A stretch of DNA of 64,000 nucleotides from Nitrosomonadales bacterium (GCA_016716325.1 JADJWO010000001.1:1736001-1800000); one strand, 5' to 3'; shown: positions 33,551 to 45,736, counted from the stretch's first letter. Made by a program: numbers and translations. Notes: a model not told the origin generated them from the letters alone.

Positions 33551-34009
33551 TTAACCGATGACGAACAGCGGTTGGCCGAACTCCACGGGCTGGCCATTCT
33601 CCACAAGGATGGCTTTGATGACGCCCGCTTGGTCTGCGTCGATCTCGTTGAGCAGTTTCATCGCTTCGATGATGCACAGGGTATCGCCGCTGTTGACCGA
33701 CTGGCCGACATCGACGAACGACTTGGCGCCGGGAGAAGCGGAACGGTAAAAGGTGCCGACCATCGGCGATTTGACCACATGACCTTCAGCCACGGCAGGT
33801 TTTGCGGGTTCGGCGGCGGGAACTGGAGCGGCCGCCACGGGAGCGGCTGCAGCCACCGGCTGGGGCGCGGCAGCGGGTGCGTAAATCTGCTGCGCGGCCG
33901 CTACGGTACGGGTGATGCGCACGCGTTCTTCACCTTCGCTGATCTCCAGTTCGGCGATACCCGAGCCTTCAACCAACTCAATCAGTGTCTTGAGTTTGCG
34001 TAAATCCAT
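33551..34009 (-). CDS. accB: Acetyl-CoA carboxylase biotin carboxyl carrier protein
   Basis: This is a 152-residue protein. An N-terminal helical segment and an Ala/Pro-rich linker (about 40-75) are followed by the biotinyl domain, with biotin attached at Lys118 in IIEAMKLLNEI. AGGAGGTCGCA precedes the ATG. It works with AccC and follows aroQ by 19 bp, the usual aroQ-accB-accC order. Confidence 0.97.
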   Translation of the reverse strand: MDLRKLKTLIELVEGSGIAELEISEGEERVRITRTVAAAQQIYAPAAAPQPVAAAAPVAAAPVPAAEPAKPAVAEGHVVKSPMVGTFYRSASPGAKSFVDVGQSVNSGDTLCIIEAMKLLNEIDADQAGVIKAILVENGQPVEFGQPLFVIG

Positions 34010-34028
34010 TGCGACCTCCTAAAGGTGT

Positions 34029-34499
34029 TTAGTTGTTATGTTTGATTGCGTACCGCACTGCATATTCGTAACCGGATGCGCCAAGTCCGCTGATTACGCC
34101 GACCGCGATATCGGAAAAGAAAGACTCCTTGCGGAACGCCTCGCGCGTGAATACGTTTGAAAGGTGTACTTCAATGAACGGGATGCTCACTGCCGCCAGC
34201 GCGTCGCGTAGCGCCACGCTGGTATGGGTGAATGCCGCCGGGTTGATGATGATGAAGTCTGTCCCGTCGAGCCGTGCCTGATGGATGCGCTCGATCAGCG
34301 CTGCTTCGGCATTGCTCTGGAAACAGAACATGTTCACCCCGTTCTTGCCTGCTACAGACATCAAACGTTCGTTAATTTCGTCTAATGTGGTGTGACCATA
34401 CACATCCGGCTCGCGGCGGCCGAGCAGGTTCAGGTTCGGGCCGTGTAGCACGAGGATGTTCTTAGTCGGGCCGGATTGGCTGTTGCTACTTTTGTCCAT
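34029..34499 (-). CDS. aroQ: Type II 3-dehydroquinate dehydratase
   Basis: This 156-residue enzyme converts 3-dehydroquinate to 3-dehydroshikimate. It has LHGPNLNLLGRREPDVYGHT at the active site, NPAAFTHTSVALRDAL with the catalytic histidine, and EVHLSNVFTREAFRKES. The N-terminal Ser/Gln-rich extension of about 12 residues is slightly longer than usual. It lies between dsbD and accB. Confidence 0.96.
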   Translation of the reverse strand: MDKSSNSQSGPTKNILVLHGPNLNLLGRREPDVYGHTTLDEINERLMSVAGKNGVNMFCFQSNAEAALIERIHQARLDGTDFIIINPAAFTHTSVALRDALAAVSIPFIEVHLSNVFTREAFRKESFFSDIAVGVISGLGASGYEYAVRYAIKHNN

Positions 34500-34563
34500 G
34501 TGTTCAGTTTGCCGTAAGTTATGGTGAATTGTCCAGATTTATTCGGAAGATAAGCAAGAAACG

Positions 34564-36429
34564 TTAAAGGCCGACGCTTTGCAGCGTGTTCAGGAATTGC
34601 GCGGCATCCTGATAACCGACCACCCGAAAATCGCCCAACTCGCGGCCTTCTGTATCGAAAAACAGTGTGGCCGGCGGGCCATATAAGCTAAAGCGCTTAA
34701 GCAGCGCCTTGTCGGATGCGCTGTTCGCAGTGACATCCACCTGCAGGAGCAGTACCGCCCCGAGCTTGTCCTGAACGACGGCATCTGCGAAAGTGAAGCG
34801 TTCCATCTCTTTGCACGAGACGCACCAGTCGGCGTAGAAGTCCAGCATCACGACCTGTTGTCCTTTGGCCAGCGCGAGGCGCCGGTCGAGGTCGGCGCCG
34901 TCCTTGATGCGTTCGAACTGCAGGGTGGCGGATGGCTGCGCGGCAGACTGGCCGAGGGCGCCAAGCGGGCGCAGGATATCGCGGGCGCCGGACAACGCGC
35001 CGACCAGGTAGGCGATCCCCAGCAACAGAACGAGCAGCCCGATCCCTTTCAGGAGTTTCTGCCAGCCGCTGGCGTTATGCGGAACCGGTTCCAGCACGCG
35101 CAAGTACGCTGCGGACAGGATCAGCAGCAAGGACCACAGCAGCATCTGCGCGCTGACGGGCAGCAGCGGCTGGATGATCCAGATCGCCAGCGCCAGTAGC
35201 AGTACGCCAAAGAAACGCTTGACCGCTTCCATCCATGCGCCGGCTCTGGGTAGCAACACGCCAGCCGAGGTGCCGATCAGCAACAGCGGCGCCCCCATCC
35301 CCAGTGCCAGCGCGAACAGGGCCGTGCCGCCCAGCACCGCATCGTGGGTCTGGCTGATGTAAAGCAGTGCGCCAGCCAGCGGGGCGGCCACGCATGGCCC
35401 CATGATGATGGCGGAAAGCGCGCCCATCGCGAACACGCCGGACAGATGGCCGCCGTGCAGGCGGTTGCTGGTGTCGGTGAGCTTGCTTTGCAGGGCGGAG
35501 GGCAACTGGAGTTCATAGAAGCCGAACATCGACAGCGACAGAAGGACGAACAGTGCGGCAAAACTGCCCAGCACCCAGGGGGTCTGCAGCGCGTTGGAGA
35601 TCAACTCGCCGGAAAATCCGGCCGCGATGCCGGCCGCCGCATAGGTGATCGCCATGCCCAGCACGTAAGCCAGAGACAGGATGAAGGCGTGCATATGGGT
35701 GATCTTGTGGCCGTGCCCGACGATGATGCCGGACAGGATGGGGATCATCGGAAACACGCAAGGCGTGAAGGCGAGCAACAGACCTGCGCCGAAAAAGAAG
35801 GAAATGATCAGCCAGAAGCTTCCGCTCTTGAACAGCCGGGCGATCTTCGAATCTTCTTGGCCGGCGACGGATTCCATGTCGGGCGAGAGCGGTAGCGGCG
35901 AAATGGCGGCTGGCTGGGGTGCTTCCTTCATCATCTTCGCGGGTGGCACACTGACGCCGGTTCGTGTATCCGGCAGGTCGATCTGCATGATCTTTTCGAT
36001 GCTCGGATAACACAGTCCCTGTTCGCTGCACCCCTGGTAGACCGCAGTCAATGTGATACTGGATGCCGCATCGCTTGTGCGTTCCAGTGTGATCCCGGCC
36101 TGGAACGAACGGTGGAACACTTCGGTGTCGCCGAAATTGGGATCCTGTTTCATCTCGCCCCTGGGCAGGTCGATGCGGGAAACCTTGGCTGCATTGCCGT
36201 CGATCATAAAATCGATCTTGTCTCGGTACAGGTAGTAGCCGGGCGTTATCTTGTAGTTTGCCTGCAGGGTGTGCGCGTCGCGTACCAGTACTTCCAGCGC
36301 AAACGCCTGGTCGGGGGGGAGGAAGCTCGGTTGCTTGGCGCCGCTCAAAGATGGCAGACGGTCGAGCAAACCTTCCGCATGGGATGCGGGGGGCAGGAAA
36401 CAAAGCAACAGCAGTAACACAAAACGCAT
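34564..36429 (-). CDS. dsbD: Thiol:disulfide interchange protein DsbD
   Basis: This 621-residue protein carries reductant from cytosolic thioredoxin to the periplasm. A signal peptide (about 1-18) precedes the N-terminal alpha domain with Cys134 and Cys140 (YQGCSEQGLCYP). The membrane domain has TPCVFPMIPILSG and MGPCVAAPLAG, and the C-terminal thioredoxin-like domain has DWCVSCKEMERF. All six functional cysteines are present. It supports cytochrome c maturation and disulfide repair. Confidence 0.95.
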   Translation of the reverse strand: MRFVLLLLLCFLPPASHAEGLLDRLPSLSGAKQPSFLPPDQAFALEVLVRDAHTLQANYKITPGYYLYRDKIDFMIDGNAAKVSRIDLPRGEMKQDPNFGDTEVFHRSFQAGITLERTSDAASSITLTAVYQGCSEQGLCYPSIEKIMQIDLPDTRTGVSVPPAKMMKEAPQPAAISPLPLSPDMESVAGQEDSKIARLFKSGSFWLIISFFFGAGLLLAFTPCVFPMIPILSGIIVGHGHKITHMHAFILSLAYVLGMAITYAAAGIAAGFSGELISNALQTPWVLGSFAALFVLLSLSMFGFYELQLPSALQSKLTDTSNRLHGGHLSGVFAMGALSAIIMGPCVAAPLAGALLYISQTHDAVLGGTALFALALGMGAPLLLIGTSAGVLLPRAGAWMEAVKRFFGVLLLALAIWIIQPLLPVSAQMLLWSLLLILSAAYLRVLEPVPHNASGWQKLLKGIGLLVLLLGIAYLVGALSGARDILRPLGALGQSAAQPSATLQFERIKDGADLDRRLALAKGQQVVMLDFYADWCVSCKEMERFTFADAVVQDKLGAVLLLQVDVTANSASDKALLKRFSLYGPPATLFFDTEGRELGDFRVVGYQDAAQFLNTLQSVGL

Positions 36430-36439
36430 GGATAGTTCC

Positions 36440-36763
36440 TTATTCGGTACCGGTTTCGCTGCCCACCCAGTCCAGGTAGGCGGGTAAACCTGCTGTCACC
36501 GGGACAGCGATGATTTCGGGAAGTTCATAGGGATGCGCTGACCGGATCAGGGTTTCGAGCCGGGGATAAGCCGCCCGCGTCGTCTTGATCAGCAGCGGTA
36601 CCTCGGTCGCAGTCTCCACCTTTCCTTCCCAGCGATAGGTCGAGGTACAGGGCGCCAGGCTGTTCACGCAGGCGGCCGCATGTTCCTCGATCAGTTGCCG
36701 CGCCAGACTGTCAGCGGAGCGCGCATCGGGAAGGGTTGTGATCACCAGCAAAATGTCGTTCAT
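36440..36763 (-). CDS. cutA: Divalent-cation tolerance protein CutA
   Basis: This is a 107-residue trimeric CutA1-type protein. Motifs are AACVNSLAPCTSTYRWEG, EVPLLIKTTRAAYPRLE and HPYELPEIIAVPV. It is linked to copper tolerance, but its biochemical role is unsettled. The start overlaps the holA stop by 4 bp, and dsbD follows 10 bp later; both genes affect metal and thiol handling. Confidence 0.95.
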   Translation of the reverse strand: MNDILLVITTLPDARSADSLARQLIEEHAAACVNSLAPCTSTYRWEGKVETATEVPLLIKTTRAAYPRLETLIRSAHPYELPEIIAVPVTAGLPAYLDWVGSETGTE

Positions 36764-37764
36764 GTTCGAGAGAAACGCAATCCAAGTTGCAGCAGTTCAT
36801 CCCACACATCACCCTGGCGCAAGCCCTTGATGGTCTTGTCCAGACGCGCGGCCTGCTGCATCGCACGTTCGATCTGCGGGAACCTGAAACGGCGTGCGGC
36901 GTTACCTATCTGTCCTTGGCGCGGCCCCCACACCCGTGCGTCGCGCAATGCGCCGTCGATGCTGCCGCCGCGCTGCGTGGCTTGCAACACCTTGCCCAGT
37001 GTGCGAATGTCCTCGCTGATCGCCCACAATACCAGCGTCGCCGCCGTTCCTTCGGCGCGCAGGCCCTCCAGGATGCGCGCAAAGCGTGCCGGATTGCCGG
37101 CCAGCATGGCTTCCGAGAGTTTGAAGATGTCGTAACGCGCGACGTCCATCACCGCATCCTTGACCTGTTCGAACGTCAGTTCGCCGGCGGGAAACAGCAG
37201 GGCGAGCTTCTGTATTTCCTGGAATGCCGCAAGCAGGTTGCCTTCGCTGCGATCCGCGAGGAATTCCAGCGTGGCTTTGTCGGCGGTCTGTCCCTGCCGT
37301 TCCAGGCGGGCGGCGATCCAGCGTGGCAATGCCGGGCGCGGAATGTCGTCTGCGGAAACCGTTACGCCATGCTGCTGCAATGCGGAGAACCATGAGCTTT
37401 TTTGCGCGGTCCGGTCGAGTTTCGGCAAAGAGACCAGCGTCAGCACATCGTCGCTCAGGTTCGCGCAATAGTCCTGCAATGCCTGGCCGCCTTCCGTGCC
37501 GGGTTTGCCGGACGGGATGCGCAGATCCACGACCTTGCGCGTTGCGAACAGGGAGAAGTTCTGTGTGCTGTTGCGCAGCTCGCTCCATTTGAAATACTGT
37601 TCCGCGATGAACGTTTCGCGTTCCGTATATCCGGCGCCGCGCGCCGCCGTACGGATACTGTCGGCTGCCTCGATCGCCAGCAATAGCGCGTCGCCATGCA
37701 CCACGTACAGCGGCTTCAGGCCGGAAGCGAGGTGGCGCGGCAATTCTTCACTGGTGATCTGCAT
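36760..37764 (-). CDS. holA: DNA polymerase III subunit delta
   Basis: This 334-residue protein opens the beta clamp as part of the clamp loader. The N-terminal motif PLYVVHGDALLLAIEAAD and the segments LPKLDRT and DRSEGNLLAAFQEIQKLALL fit HolA. Length is typical. It lies 4 bp after lptE and overlaps cutA, in the conserved leuS-lptE-holA order of betaproteobacteria. Confidence 0.93.
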   Translation of the reverse strand: MQITSEELPRHLASGLKPLYVVHGDALLLAIEAADSIRTAARGAGYTERETFIAEQYFKWSELRNSTQNFSLFATRKVVDLRIPSGKPGTEGGQALQDYCANLSDDVLTLVSLPKLDRTAQKSSWFSALQQHGVTVSADDIPRPALPRWIAARLERQGQTADKATLEFLADRSEGNLLAAFQEIQKLALLFPAGELTFEQVKDAVMDVARYDIFKLSEAMLAGNPARFARILEGLRAEGTAATLVLWAISEDIRTLGKVLQATQRGGSIDGALRDARVWGPRQGQIGNAARRFRFPQIERAMQQAARLDKTIKGLRQGDVWDELLQLGLRFSRT

Positions 37765-37768
37765 GGGC

Positions 37769-38266
37769 TTATTGCTGCGCTTGCGGCTTGGCGAGGCTCA
37801 GGCGGCGCAGGATCTGCTGCACCATGTCGGAGCGCATGCTCTGGTAAAGCAGAGCCTCTTCCGATTCCTTGGCGAGAATCTGCGTATCGTCGTAGGAATA
37901 ATCGCGGCGTTGCACGAGTTCGCCGGGCATGATCCAGTCGCGCTGTTCTTGGTCATAGGCGCGCAACGAAACGCGGAAACGCAACTGGAACTCGTTCACG
38001 CGACCGCCGCCGCCCAAGGAAAGGATCTGTTTTTCCGGGACCTCGAAAACGATGTTCAACACCACGTCGGCCTTGTCGGCCTTGTCTACCAGCGTCACCT
38101 TGCTGGCGAGCAGGCCGCGCCGTAACTCGTCGATGAAAGGTGTGTTGGGATTGGCTGCGTCCAGATATAGCGTATCGAATGGAATAAGCGCCGACTCTCC
38201 ATGGCCGCGCAGATGGAAACCGCACGCACCCAGCATCAGGGTGAACAACAGCAGGAAGATCCGCAT
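37769..38266 (-). CDS. lptE: LPS-assembly lipoprotein LptE
   Basis: This 165-residue lipoprotein plugs LptD in the outer membrane during lipopolysaccharide insertion. The signal sequence ends in LMLGACGFHLRGHG, with the lipidated Cys near residue 13. Of three nearby in-frame ATGs I choose 38266, because AGGAG lies 7 bases upstream; the others are too close to it or inside leuS. It follows leuS by 10 bases. Confidence 0.9.
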   Translation of the reverse strand: MRIFLLLFTLMLGACGFHLRGHGESALIPFDTLYLDAANPNTPFIDELRRGLLASKVTLVDKADKADVVLNIVFEVPEKQILSLGGGGRVNEFQLRFRVSLRAYDQEQRDWIMPGELVQRRDYSYDDTQILAKESEEALLYQSMRSDMVQQILRRLSLAKPQAQQ

Positions 38267-38276
38267 GGACATTCTC

Positions 38277-40883
<2,607 letters not shown>

Positions 40884-41131
40884 GTTTTGCCGGTCTGGTG
40901 CGAAATTTCAGGTTTGCCATTATAGCGGCAACAGGATGCGCACGGCGCGCGCGGGAATATCGCGAAGTCATCGGGCAATCTGCCCGGGTTGGCCTCCCAA
41001 GCCAATGAATGCACGGGTACAGGTGCCGGATAGCCCGGACGAAAAATCAATCATCTCGCGCTGTGCGGGAAAACTGGAGTAGAATCCCGAACCCAATATA
41101 ATTCACCCATAATCGTTCAGGAGAGATCGTT
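40884..41131. promoter_or_regulatory. Divergent leuS/prk promoter region
   Basis: No gene is seen in these 248 bases. A perfect TATAAT on the plus strand at 41097-41102 lies about 30 bases before the prk ATG and is a candidate -10 box; no strong -35 was found. AGGAGAGATCGTT is the prk ribosome site. A CbbR site may be present but cannot be called by eye. Confidence 0.4.
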
Positions 41132-42031
41132 ATGTCCGCAAAGCATCCCGTCATCGCTGTTACCGGTTCTTCCGGTGCAGGCACCACCACCGTCAAACGC
41201 GCGTTCGAGAACATCTTCCGCCGCGAGAGCATCAAGGCTGCCGTGATCGAGGGCGACAGCCTGCACAGTCTGGACCGCATGGCATTCCGTGCTGCAGCGG
41301 CAGAGGCTGCGAAGAATGGACACAACACCTTCAGCCACTTCGGTCCGGAAGCGAACCACTTCGACAAGATCGAGGAAACCTTCAAGGTGTACGGTGAGAC
41401 CGGCATGTGCAAGCGCCGCTACTATGTGCATAGTGAAGAAGAGGCCGTTGCGCACAACAAGCATTTCAACCTGACCGACCTCAAGCCCGGCGTGTTCACC
41501 CCGTGGGAAGATATCGAAACCGGTTCCGACCTGCTGTTCTATGAAGGTCTGCACGGCCTGGCCAAAGATGAGAAGCAAGGTGTGGATGCCGGCAAGTTCG
41601 TCGATCTCGCCATCGGCGTGGTGCCTGTGGTCAACCTCGAGTGGATCCAGAAGATCCATCGCGACAAGGCCGAGCGTGGCTATTCCGCCGAAGCGACCGT
41701 GGATACCATCATGCGCCGTATGCCGGACTACATCAAATACATCACCCCGCAGTTCACCTACACCGACATCAATTTCCAGCGTGTGGCGACCGTGGACACT
41801 TCCAACCCCTTCGTTGCGCGCGACATTCCGACGCCGGACGAGAGCTTCGTCGTGATCCGCTTCCGCAATCCGAAGGGCGTGGATTTCCCCTACTATCTGT
41901 CCATGATCCCGAACGCATTCATGTCCCGTGCCAACACCATGGTGGTGCCCGGCGGCAAGATGAGTCACGCGATGGAGATCATCCTCTCCCCGGTCATGCA
42001 CGAAATGATCGCGAAGAAGAGCAAGGCCTGA
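41132..42031 (+). CDS. prk: Phosphoribulokinase
   Basis: This 299-residue enzyme phosphorylates ribulose 5-phosphate to ribulose 1,5-bisphosphate, the CO2 acceptor of the Calvin cycle. The P-loop is TGSSGAGTTTVKRAF at 11-25, followed by EGDSLHSLDR and the sequence HNTFSHFGPEANHFDKIEE of proteobacterial octameric PRK. DLLFYEGLHG is the catalytic segment. It is the main evidence for autotrophy here. RuBisCO genes are not in the window, and prk stands alone with its own terminator. Confidence 0.95.
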   Translation: MSAKHPVIAVTGSSGAGTTTVKRAFENIFRRESIKAAVIEGDSLHSLDRMAFRAAAAEAAKNGHNTFSHFGPEANHFDKIEETFKVYGETGMCKRRYYVHSEEEAVAHNKHFNLTDLKPGVFTPWEDIETGSDLLFYEGLHGLAKDEKQGVDAGKFVDLAIGVVPVVNLEWIQKIHRDKAERGYSAEATVDTIMRRMPDYIKYITPQFTYTDINFQRVATVDTSNPFVARDIPTPDESFVVIRFRNPKGVDFPYYLSMIPNAFMSRANTMVVPGGKMSHAMEIILSPVMHEMIAKKSKA

Positions 42032-42057
42032 GCCTCGACAGCCTGAAGCAACAGCGG

Positions 42058-42090
42058 ACGGGGAAGCGGAGACGCTTCCCCGTTCTGTTT
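42058..42090 (+). terminator. Intrinsic terminator after prk
   Basis: ACGGGGAAGCG (42058-42068), loop GAGA and CGCTTCCCCGT (42073-42083) form a perfect 11-bp stem, followed by TCTGTTT. It lies 27 bases after the prk stop and before the uvrD-type helicase gene. Confidence 0.85.
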
Positions 42091-42128
42091 GGTGCGGCAG
42101 GCACGATGCCCTGTGGGATAATCACGCC

Positions 42129-44297
42129 ATGACTTCTGCCCTGCTTTCCGGCCTCAATCCCGAACAACGCGCTGCCGTCGAATTGCCTGCCCGTTCCGCC
42201 TTGATCCTGGCCGGAGCGGGCAGCGGCAAGACGCGGGTGCTGACCACGCGCATCGCATACCTCATCAGTGCCGGCCAGGTGTCGCCGCAGGGGGTGCTGG
42301 CGGTGACCTTCACCAACAAGGCAGCGAAGGAGATGCAGACGCGCCTTTCCGCGATGCTGCCGATCAACACGCGCGGCATGTGGATCGGCACTTTCCACGG
42401 CCTGTGCAACCGCATGCTGCGCGCGCACCACCGCGAGGCCAACCTGCCGCAGACCTTCCAGATCCTCGACTCGGGCGACCAGCTTTCCGCCATCAAGCGC
42501 CTGATGAAGGCGATGAACGTGGACGACGAGAAATACCCTCCGAAAGAGATGCAGTGGTTCATCAGCGGCAACAAGGAGCAGGGGCTGCGCGCCTCCGAAG
42601 TGGAAGCCTACGATCCCTACATCAGGCGCAAGGCGGAGATATTCGCGGAGTACGATGCGCAGTGCCAGCGCGAAGGGGTGGTGGATTTCTCCGAGCTGCT
42701 GCTGCGCTGCTACGAGCTGCTGTCGAGAAACGCAGCCCTGCGCGAGCATTACCAGGAGCGTTTCAAACACATTCTGGTGGATGAGTTCCAGGATACCAAC
42801 CCGCTGCAATATCGCTGGCTGAAACTGCTGGCGGCACAGAACAACGCGCTCTTTGCTGTTGGCGACGACGACCAGTCCATCTACGCCTTCCGCGGTGCCA
42901 ATGTTGGCAACATGCAGGAGCTGCTGCGCGATTTCCATGTTCAGTCCGTCATCAAGCTGGAGCAGAACTACCGCTCGCACGGCAACATCCTCGACGCAGC
43001 CAATGCGTTGATCGCCAACAACCGCGAGCGCCTCGGCAAGAACCTGTGGACCGACGCCGACAAGGGTGAGCAGATTCGTGTGTACGAGGCAGGTACGGAT
43101 GTGGACGAAGCGGCCTTTATCGTGGAGGAGATCAGGCAGCTCAGCCGCGAAGGGGTGAAGCTTTCCGGGATGGCCCTGCTCTACCGCTCCAATGCGCAGT
43201 CACGGGTGCTGGAACATGCACTGGTATCGGCGGGGCTGTCGTACCGCGTATATGGTGGCCTGCGGTTCTTCGAGCGGCAGGAGATCAAGCATGCGCTGGC
43301 CTACCTGCGCCTGATGGAGAACGGTGACGACGACAATGCGCTGCTGCGCATCATCAACTTCCCCGCGCGCGGCATCGGTGCGCGCAGCATCGAGCAGTTG
43401 CTGGAGAGTGCGAAACAGTACAACACGACGCTATTCGACGCGGCGGCACGGGCAGGCGGCAAGGTCGCGGCCTTCGTCGGCATCATCGAGTCGTTGCGCA
43501 GTGCGACCAGAGACTTGCCGTTGCCGGAGATCATCGACCATGTGCTGCAGCACAGCGGACTGGCAGCACATTACGAAGCCGAGAAGAGTTCCCCCGCGAA
43601 GAAGCGCGAGGCCGAGGAACGTCTGGAGAACCTGAACGAACTCATCAACTCGGCCACGCTGTTCGTGTACGAGAACGAGGATGACAGCCTGACCGCTTTT
43701 CTCACCCACGCTTCGCTGGAATCTGGCGAACATCAGGCGGGCGACAGCGAGGATGCGTTGCACCTGATGACGGTGCATGCGGCCAAGGGGCTGGAGTTCC
43801 ACACCGTGTTCATCACCGGGCTGGAAGAGGGCCTGTTTCCGCACCAGAACAGCATCGACAGCGGCGCGCTCGACGAGGAACGCCGCCTGATGTACGTGGC
43901 GATCACGCGCGCCCGGCGCCGTCTGTACCTGACCTTTGCACAGAGTCGCATGCTGCACGGACAGACGCACTACGGGATGGTTTCCAGTTTTCTGCGCGAG
44001 TTGCCGGAAGAGTTGTTGCACTGGATCACTCCCCGTTTCACGGCGCGCAGGATGTTCGACACGGGACGCCGTGAGACGGAGAGTTACATCGCTGCGTTTG
44101 CCTCGCCGAAAGCGCCCGCGCCGGCTTCGCCCGGATCGGTGTGGCGCATCGGCCAGCGCGTGTTCCACCAGAAGTTCGGCGAGGGCGTGGTGACCGACAG
44201 CGAGGGAAGCGGCAACGAAGGTCGCGTGCAGGTCAACTTCAAGCGCGCTGGCAGCAAGTGGCTGGCACTCGAATATGCCAAACTCGAATCCATCTGA
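42129..44297 (+). CDS. uvrD: UvrD/Rep-type superfamily I DNA helicase
   Basis: This 722-residue 3'-5' helicase has Walker A AGAGSGKTRVL, the DDDQSIYAFRGA motif II/III area, LEQNYRSHGNIL (motif IV), and late motifs TVHAAKGLEFHTVF and YVAITRARRRLYL. The C-terminal segment RIGQRVFHQKFGEGVV is the UvrD-type RNA-polymerase-binding/Tudor-like tail. It unwinds DNA in excision and mismatch repair. UvrD is more likely than Rep because of that tail. The stop region overlaps the next gene by 23 bp. Confidence 0.93.
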   Translation: MTSALLSGLNPEQRAAVELPARSALILAGAGSGKTRVLTTRIAYLISAGQVSPQGVLAVTFTNKAAKEMQTRLSAMLPINTRGMWIGTFHGLCNRMLRAHHREANLPQTFQILDSGDQLSAIKRLMKAMNVDDEKYPPKEMQWFISGNKEQGLRASEVEAYDPYIRRKAEIFAEYDAQCQREGVVDFSELLLRCYELLSRNAALREHYQERFKHILVDEFQDTNPLQYRWLKLLAAQNNALFAVGDDDQSIYAFRGANVGNMQELLRDFHVQSVIKLEQNYRSHGNILDAANALIANNRERLGKNLWTDADKGEQIRVYEAGTDVDEAAFIVEEIRQLSREGVKLSGMALLYRSNAQSRVLEHALVSAGLSYRVYGGLRFFERQEIKHALAYLRLMENGDDDNALLRIINFPARGIGARSIEQLLESAKQYNTTLFDAAARAGGKVAAFVGIIESLRSATRDLPLPEIIDHVLQHSGLAAHYEAEKSSPAKKREAEERLENLNELINSATLFVYENEDDSLTAFLTHASLESGEHQAGDSEDALHLMTVHAAKGLEFHTVFITGLEEGLFPHQNSIDSGALDEERRLMYVAITRARRRLYLTFAQSRMLHGQTHYGMVSSFLRELPEELLHWITPRFTARRMFDTGRRETESYIAAFASPKAPAPASPGSVWRIGQRVFHQKFGEGVVTDSEGSGNEGRVQVNFKRAGSKWLALEYAKLESI

Positions 44298-44742
44298 TGT
44301 TCCGCTCGGACGCCTGCGGCTGATCGCCGAGAGTTACCGCCGGCTTACCGGCCAGCCTTTACTGGAGGTCGTCCCGCAGGAGGATGTGGCATTGCGCGCT
44401 GCAATGTGGGAGGCGCCGTTCGCCATCGTGGCGCACGGCACCGAGGACGATCCCGTGTTCTTCTATGGCAATCGCCTTGCGCTGCAATTGTTCGAGATGG
44501 GTTTCGAAGAATTCAGCAAACTGCCTTCGCGCCTATCGGCCGAGCCGCTGGCGCAGGAGGCGCGCGAGGAACTGCTGGAGCAAGTCACACGGCAGGGATT
44601 CGTTGCGGGCTATTCCGGCGTACGCATTGCGAAGAGCGGGCGACGTTTCGCTATCTCGGATTGCACGGTGTGGAACCTGACCGACGAGGCTGGCGTCCGC
44701 CATGGACAGGCAGCCGTGTTCGTTGCCGAGGATGAGCAGTAA
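44275..44742 (+). CDS. MEKHLA (PAS-like) domain protein
   Basis: This is a 155-residue protein. The MEKHLA domain motifs include the segments FAIVAHGTEDDPVFFYGNRL and LQLFEMGFEEFSKLPSRLSA, then GFVAGYSGVRIAKSGRRF. In plants this PAS-related domain follows HD-ZIP III homeodomains; in bacteria it stands alone with unknown ligand. The start lies inside the end of the helicase gene, so the two are translationally coupled. Confidence 0.82.
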   Translation: MPNSNPSDVPLGRLRLIAESYRRLTGQPLLEVVPQEDVALRAAMWEAPFAIVAHGTEDDPVFFYGNRLALQLFEMGFEEFSKLPSRLSAEPLAQEAREELLEQVTRQGFVAGYSGVRIAKSGRRFAISDCTVWNLTDEAGVRHGQAAVFVAEDEQ

Positions 44743-44795
44743 AGAATATTAGAAAATGTTAATATATGGCTTTGCATCCATTTCAGGAGATAGCC

Positions 44796-45140
44796 ATGAG
44801 TAAATCGTTCAAGACCATCACGCAGGACATCAGCAAGGCGCTTATCCCGTTCCGCAAGGAAGCAGCTGCACCCATGGCAGGCTTCGACGCGATGTCTAAA
44901 TCGGCCATGGCGGAAGGTGTGTTATCCACGCTGCAAAAGGAACTGATCGCGACGGCGATCGCGGTATCGACCCGCTGCGACGGTTGCATCGGCTTTCATG
45001 TGCGTGCGCTGGTAAGGCTGGGCGCGACCAGAGAACAGATCAACGAGATGCTGGCAGTGGCCGTGTATATGGGCGGGGGGCCGTCGCTGATGTATGCGGC
45101 GGAGGTCTTGCGCGCATTCGAAGAGTTCGGTCAGGCCTGA
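44796..45140 (+). CDS. Carboxymuconolactone decarboxylase/AhpD-like protein
   Basis: This is a 114-residue protein. The AhpD core is present with Glu49, Cys61, Cys64 and His68 (KELIATAIAVSTRCDGCIGF). Such small proteins use the CxxC pair as a peroxidase or disulfide reductase partner. The ATG at 44796 follows a CAGGAGATAGCC leader; an ATG at 44766 is less likely. It converges with the next gene with a 10-bp overlap. Confidence 0.88.
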   Translation: MSKSFKTITQDISKALIPFRKEAAAPMAGFDAMSKSAMAEGVLSTLQKELIATAIAVSTRCDGCIGFHVRALVRLGATREQINEMLAVAVYMGGGPSLMYAAEVLRAFEEFGQA

Positions 45141-45631
45141 GCGTTTCCCGGCGGCGGAAATTTCGCCGCCAGATCGTCAGGCACCTCGCCTTTGCCCGCC
45201 ATGGCGAGGCCGCTGGCCTCCAGCACGGCGACGACCATTACGAAGATCAATGTCGGCACCAGCGAGATGCGGGTCAGCGCAGTCCACATGATATGCGCCA
45301 TGCTCGCGTCGCGGGCGGTCTGGCTGACCAGCCACGAGAGCAGGATCAGCAGTCCGGACACGCCATACCCTGCCAGCAACAAGCGGCTGCGGTTCCAGGC
45401 CAGGCGCCAGTGCATGTCCACAAACCAGGCCGTGCTCTTCTTGCTGCGGAAATAGATGTAGGCGAGCAGCGATCCGGAACAGACCAGCGGAATGAAGATC
45501 GCTACCAAGCCGATCTTGAGCGCGATCACTGCGGGTGTCATCAGCAGATCGAAAACGAACAGCCCGGCTATGAACAGGTTGTGAGGGGATTGCGCACGCT
45601 TTATTTCTGCTTTGCTTGCCTGGAATTGCAT
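45131..45631 (-). CDS. Membrane protein, hypothetical (four helices)
   Basis: This 166-residue protein has hydrophobic segments at about 20-37, 37-58, 83-101 and 123-143 and polar loops including FRSKKSTAWFVDMHWRLAWN. I do not recognise the family. The start at 45631 is preferred over the 45688 ATG because the added residues are poor. It is probably monocistronic, converging with the AhpD-like gene. Confidence 0.65.
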   Translation of the reverse strand: MQFQASKAEIKRAQSPHNLFIAGLFVFDLLMTPAVIALKIGLVAIFIPLVCSGSLLAYIYFRSKKSTAWFVDMHWRLAWNRSRLLLAGYGVSGLLILLSWLVSQTARDASMAHIMWTALTRISLVPTLIFVMVVAVLEASGLAMAGKGEVPDDLAAKFPPPGNAQA

Positions 45632-45736
45632 CCCATCCTCCCATGTCCGCCGATCAAATATCGACAATGCCAATATATTAGCACGCACTAATGCATGGGG
45701 ATATCAAAGCGTGCTTGAAAGATGTTCCGGAAAACG

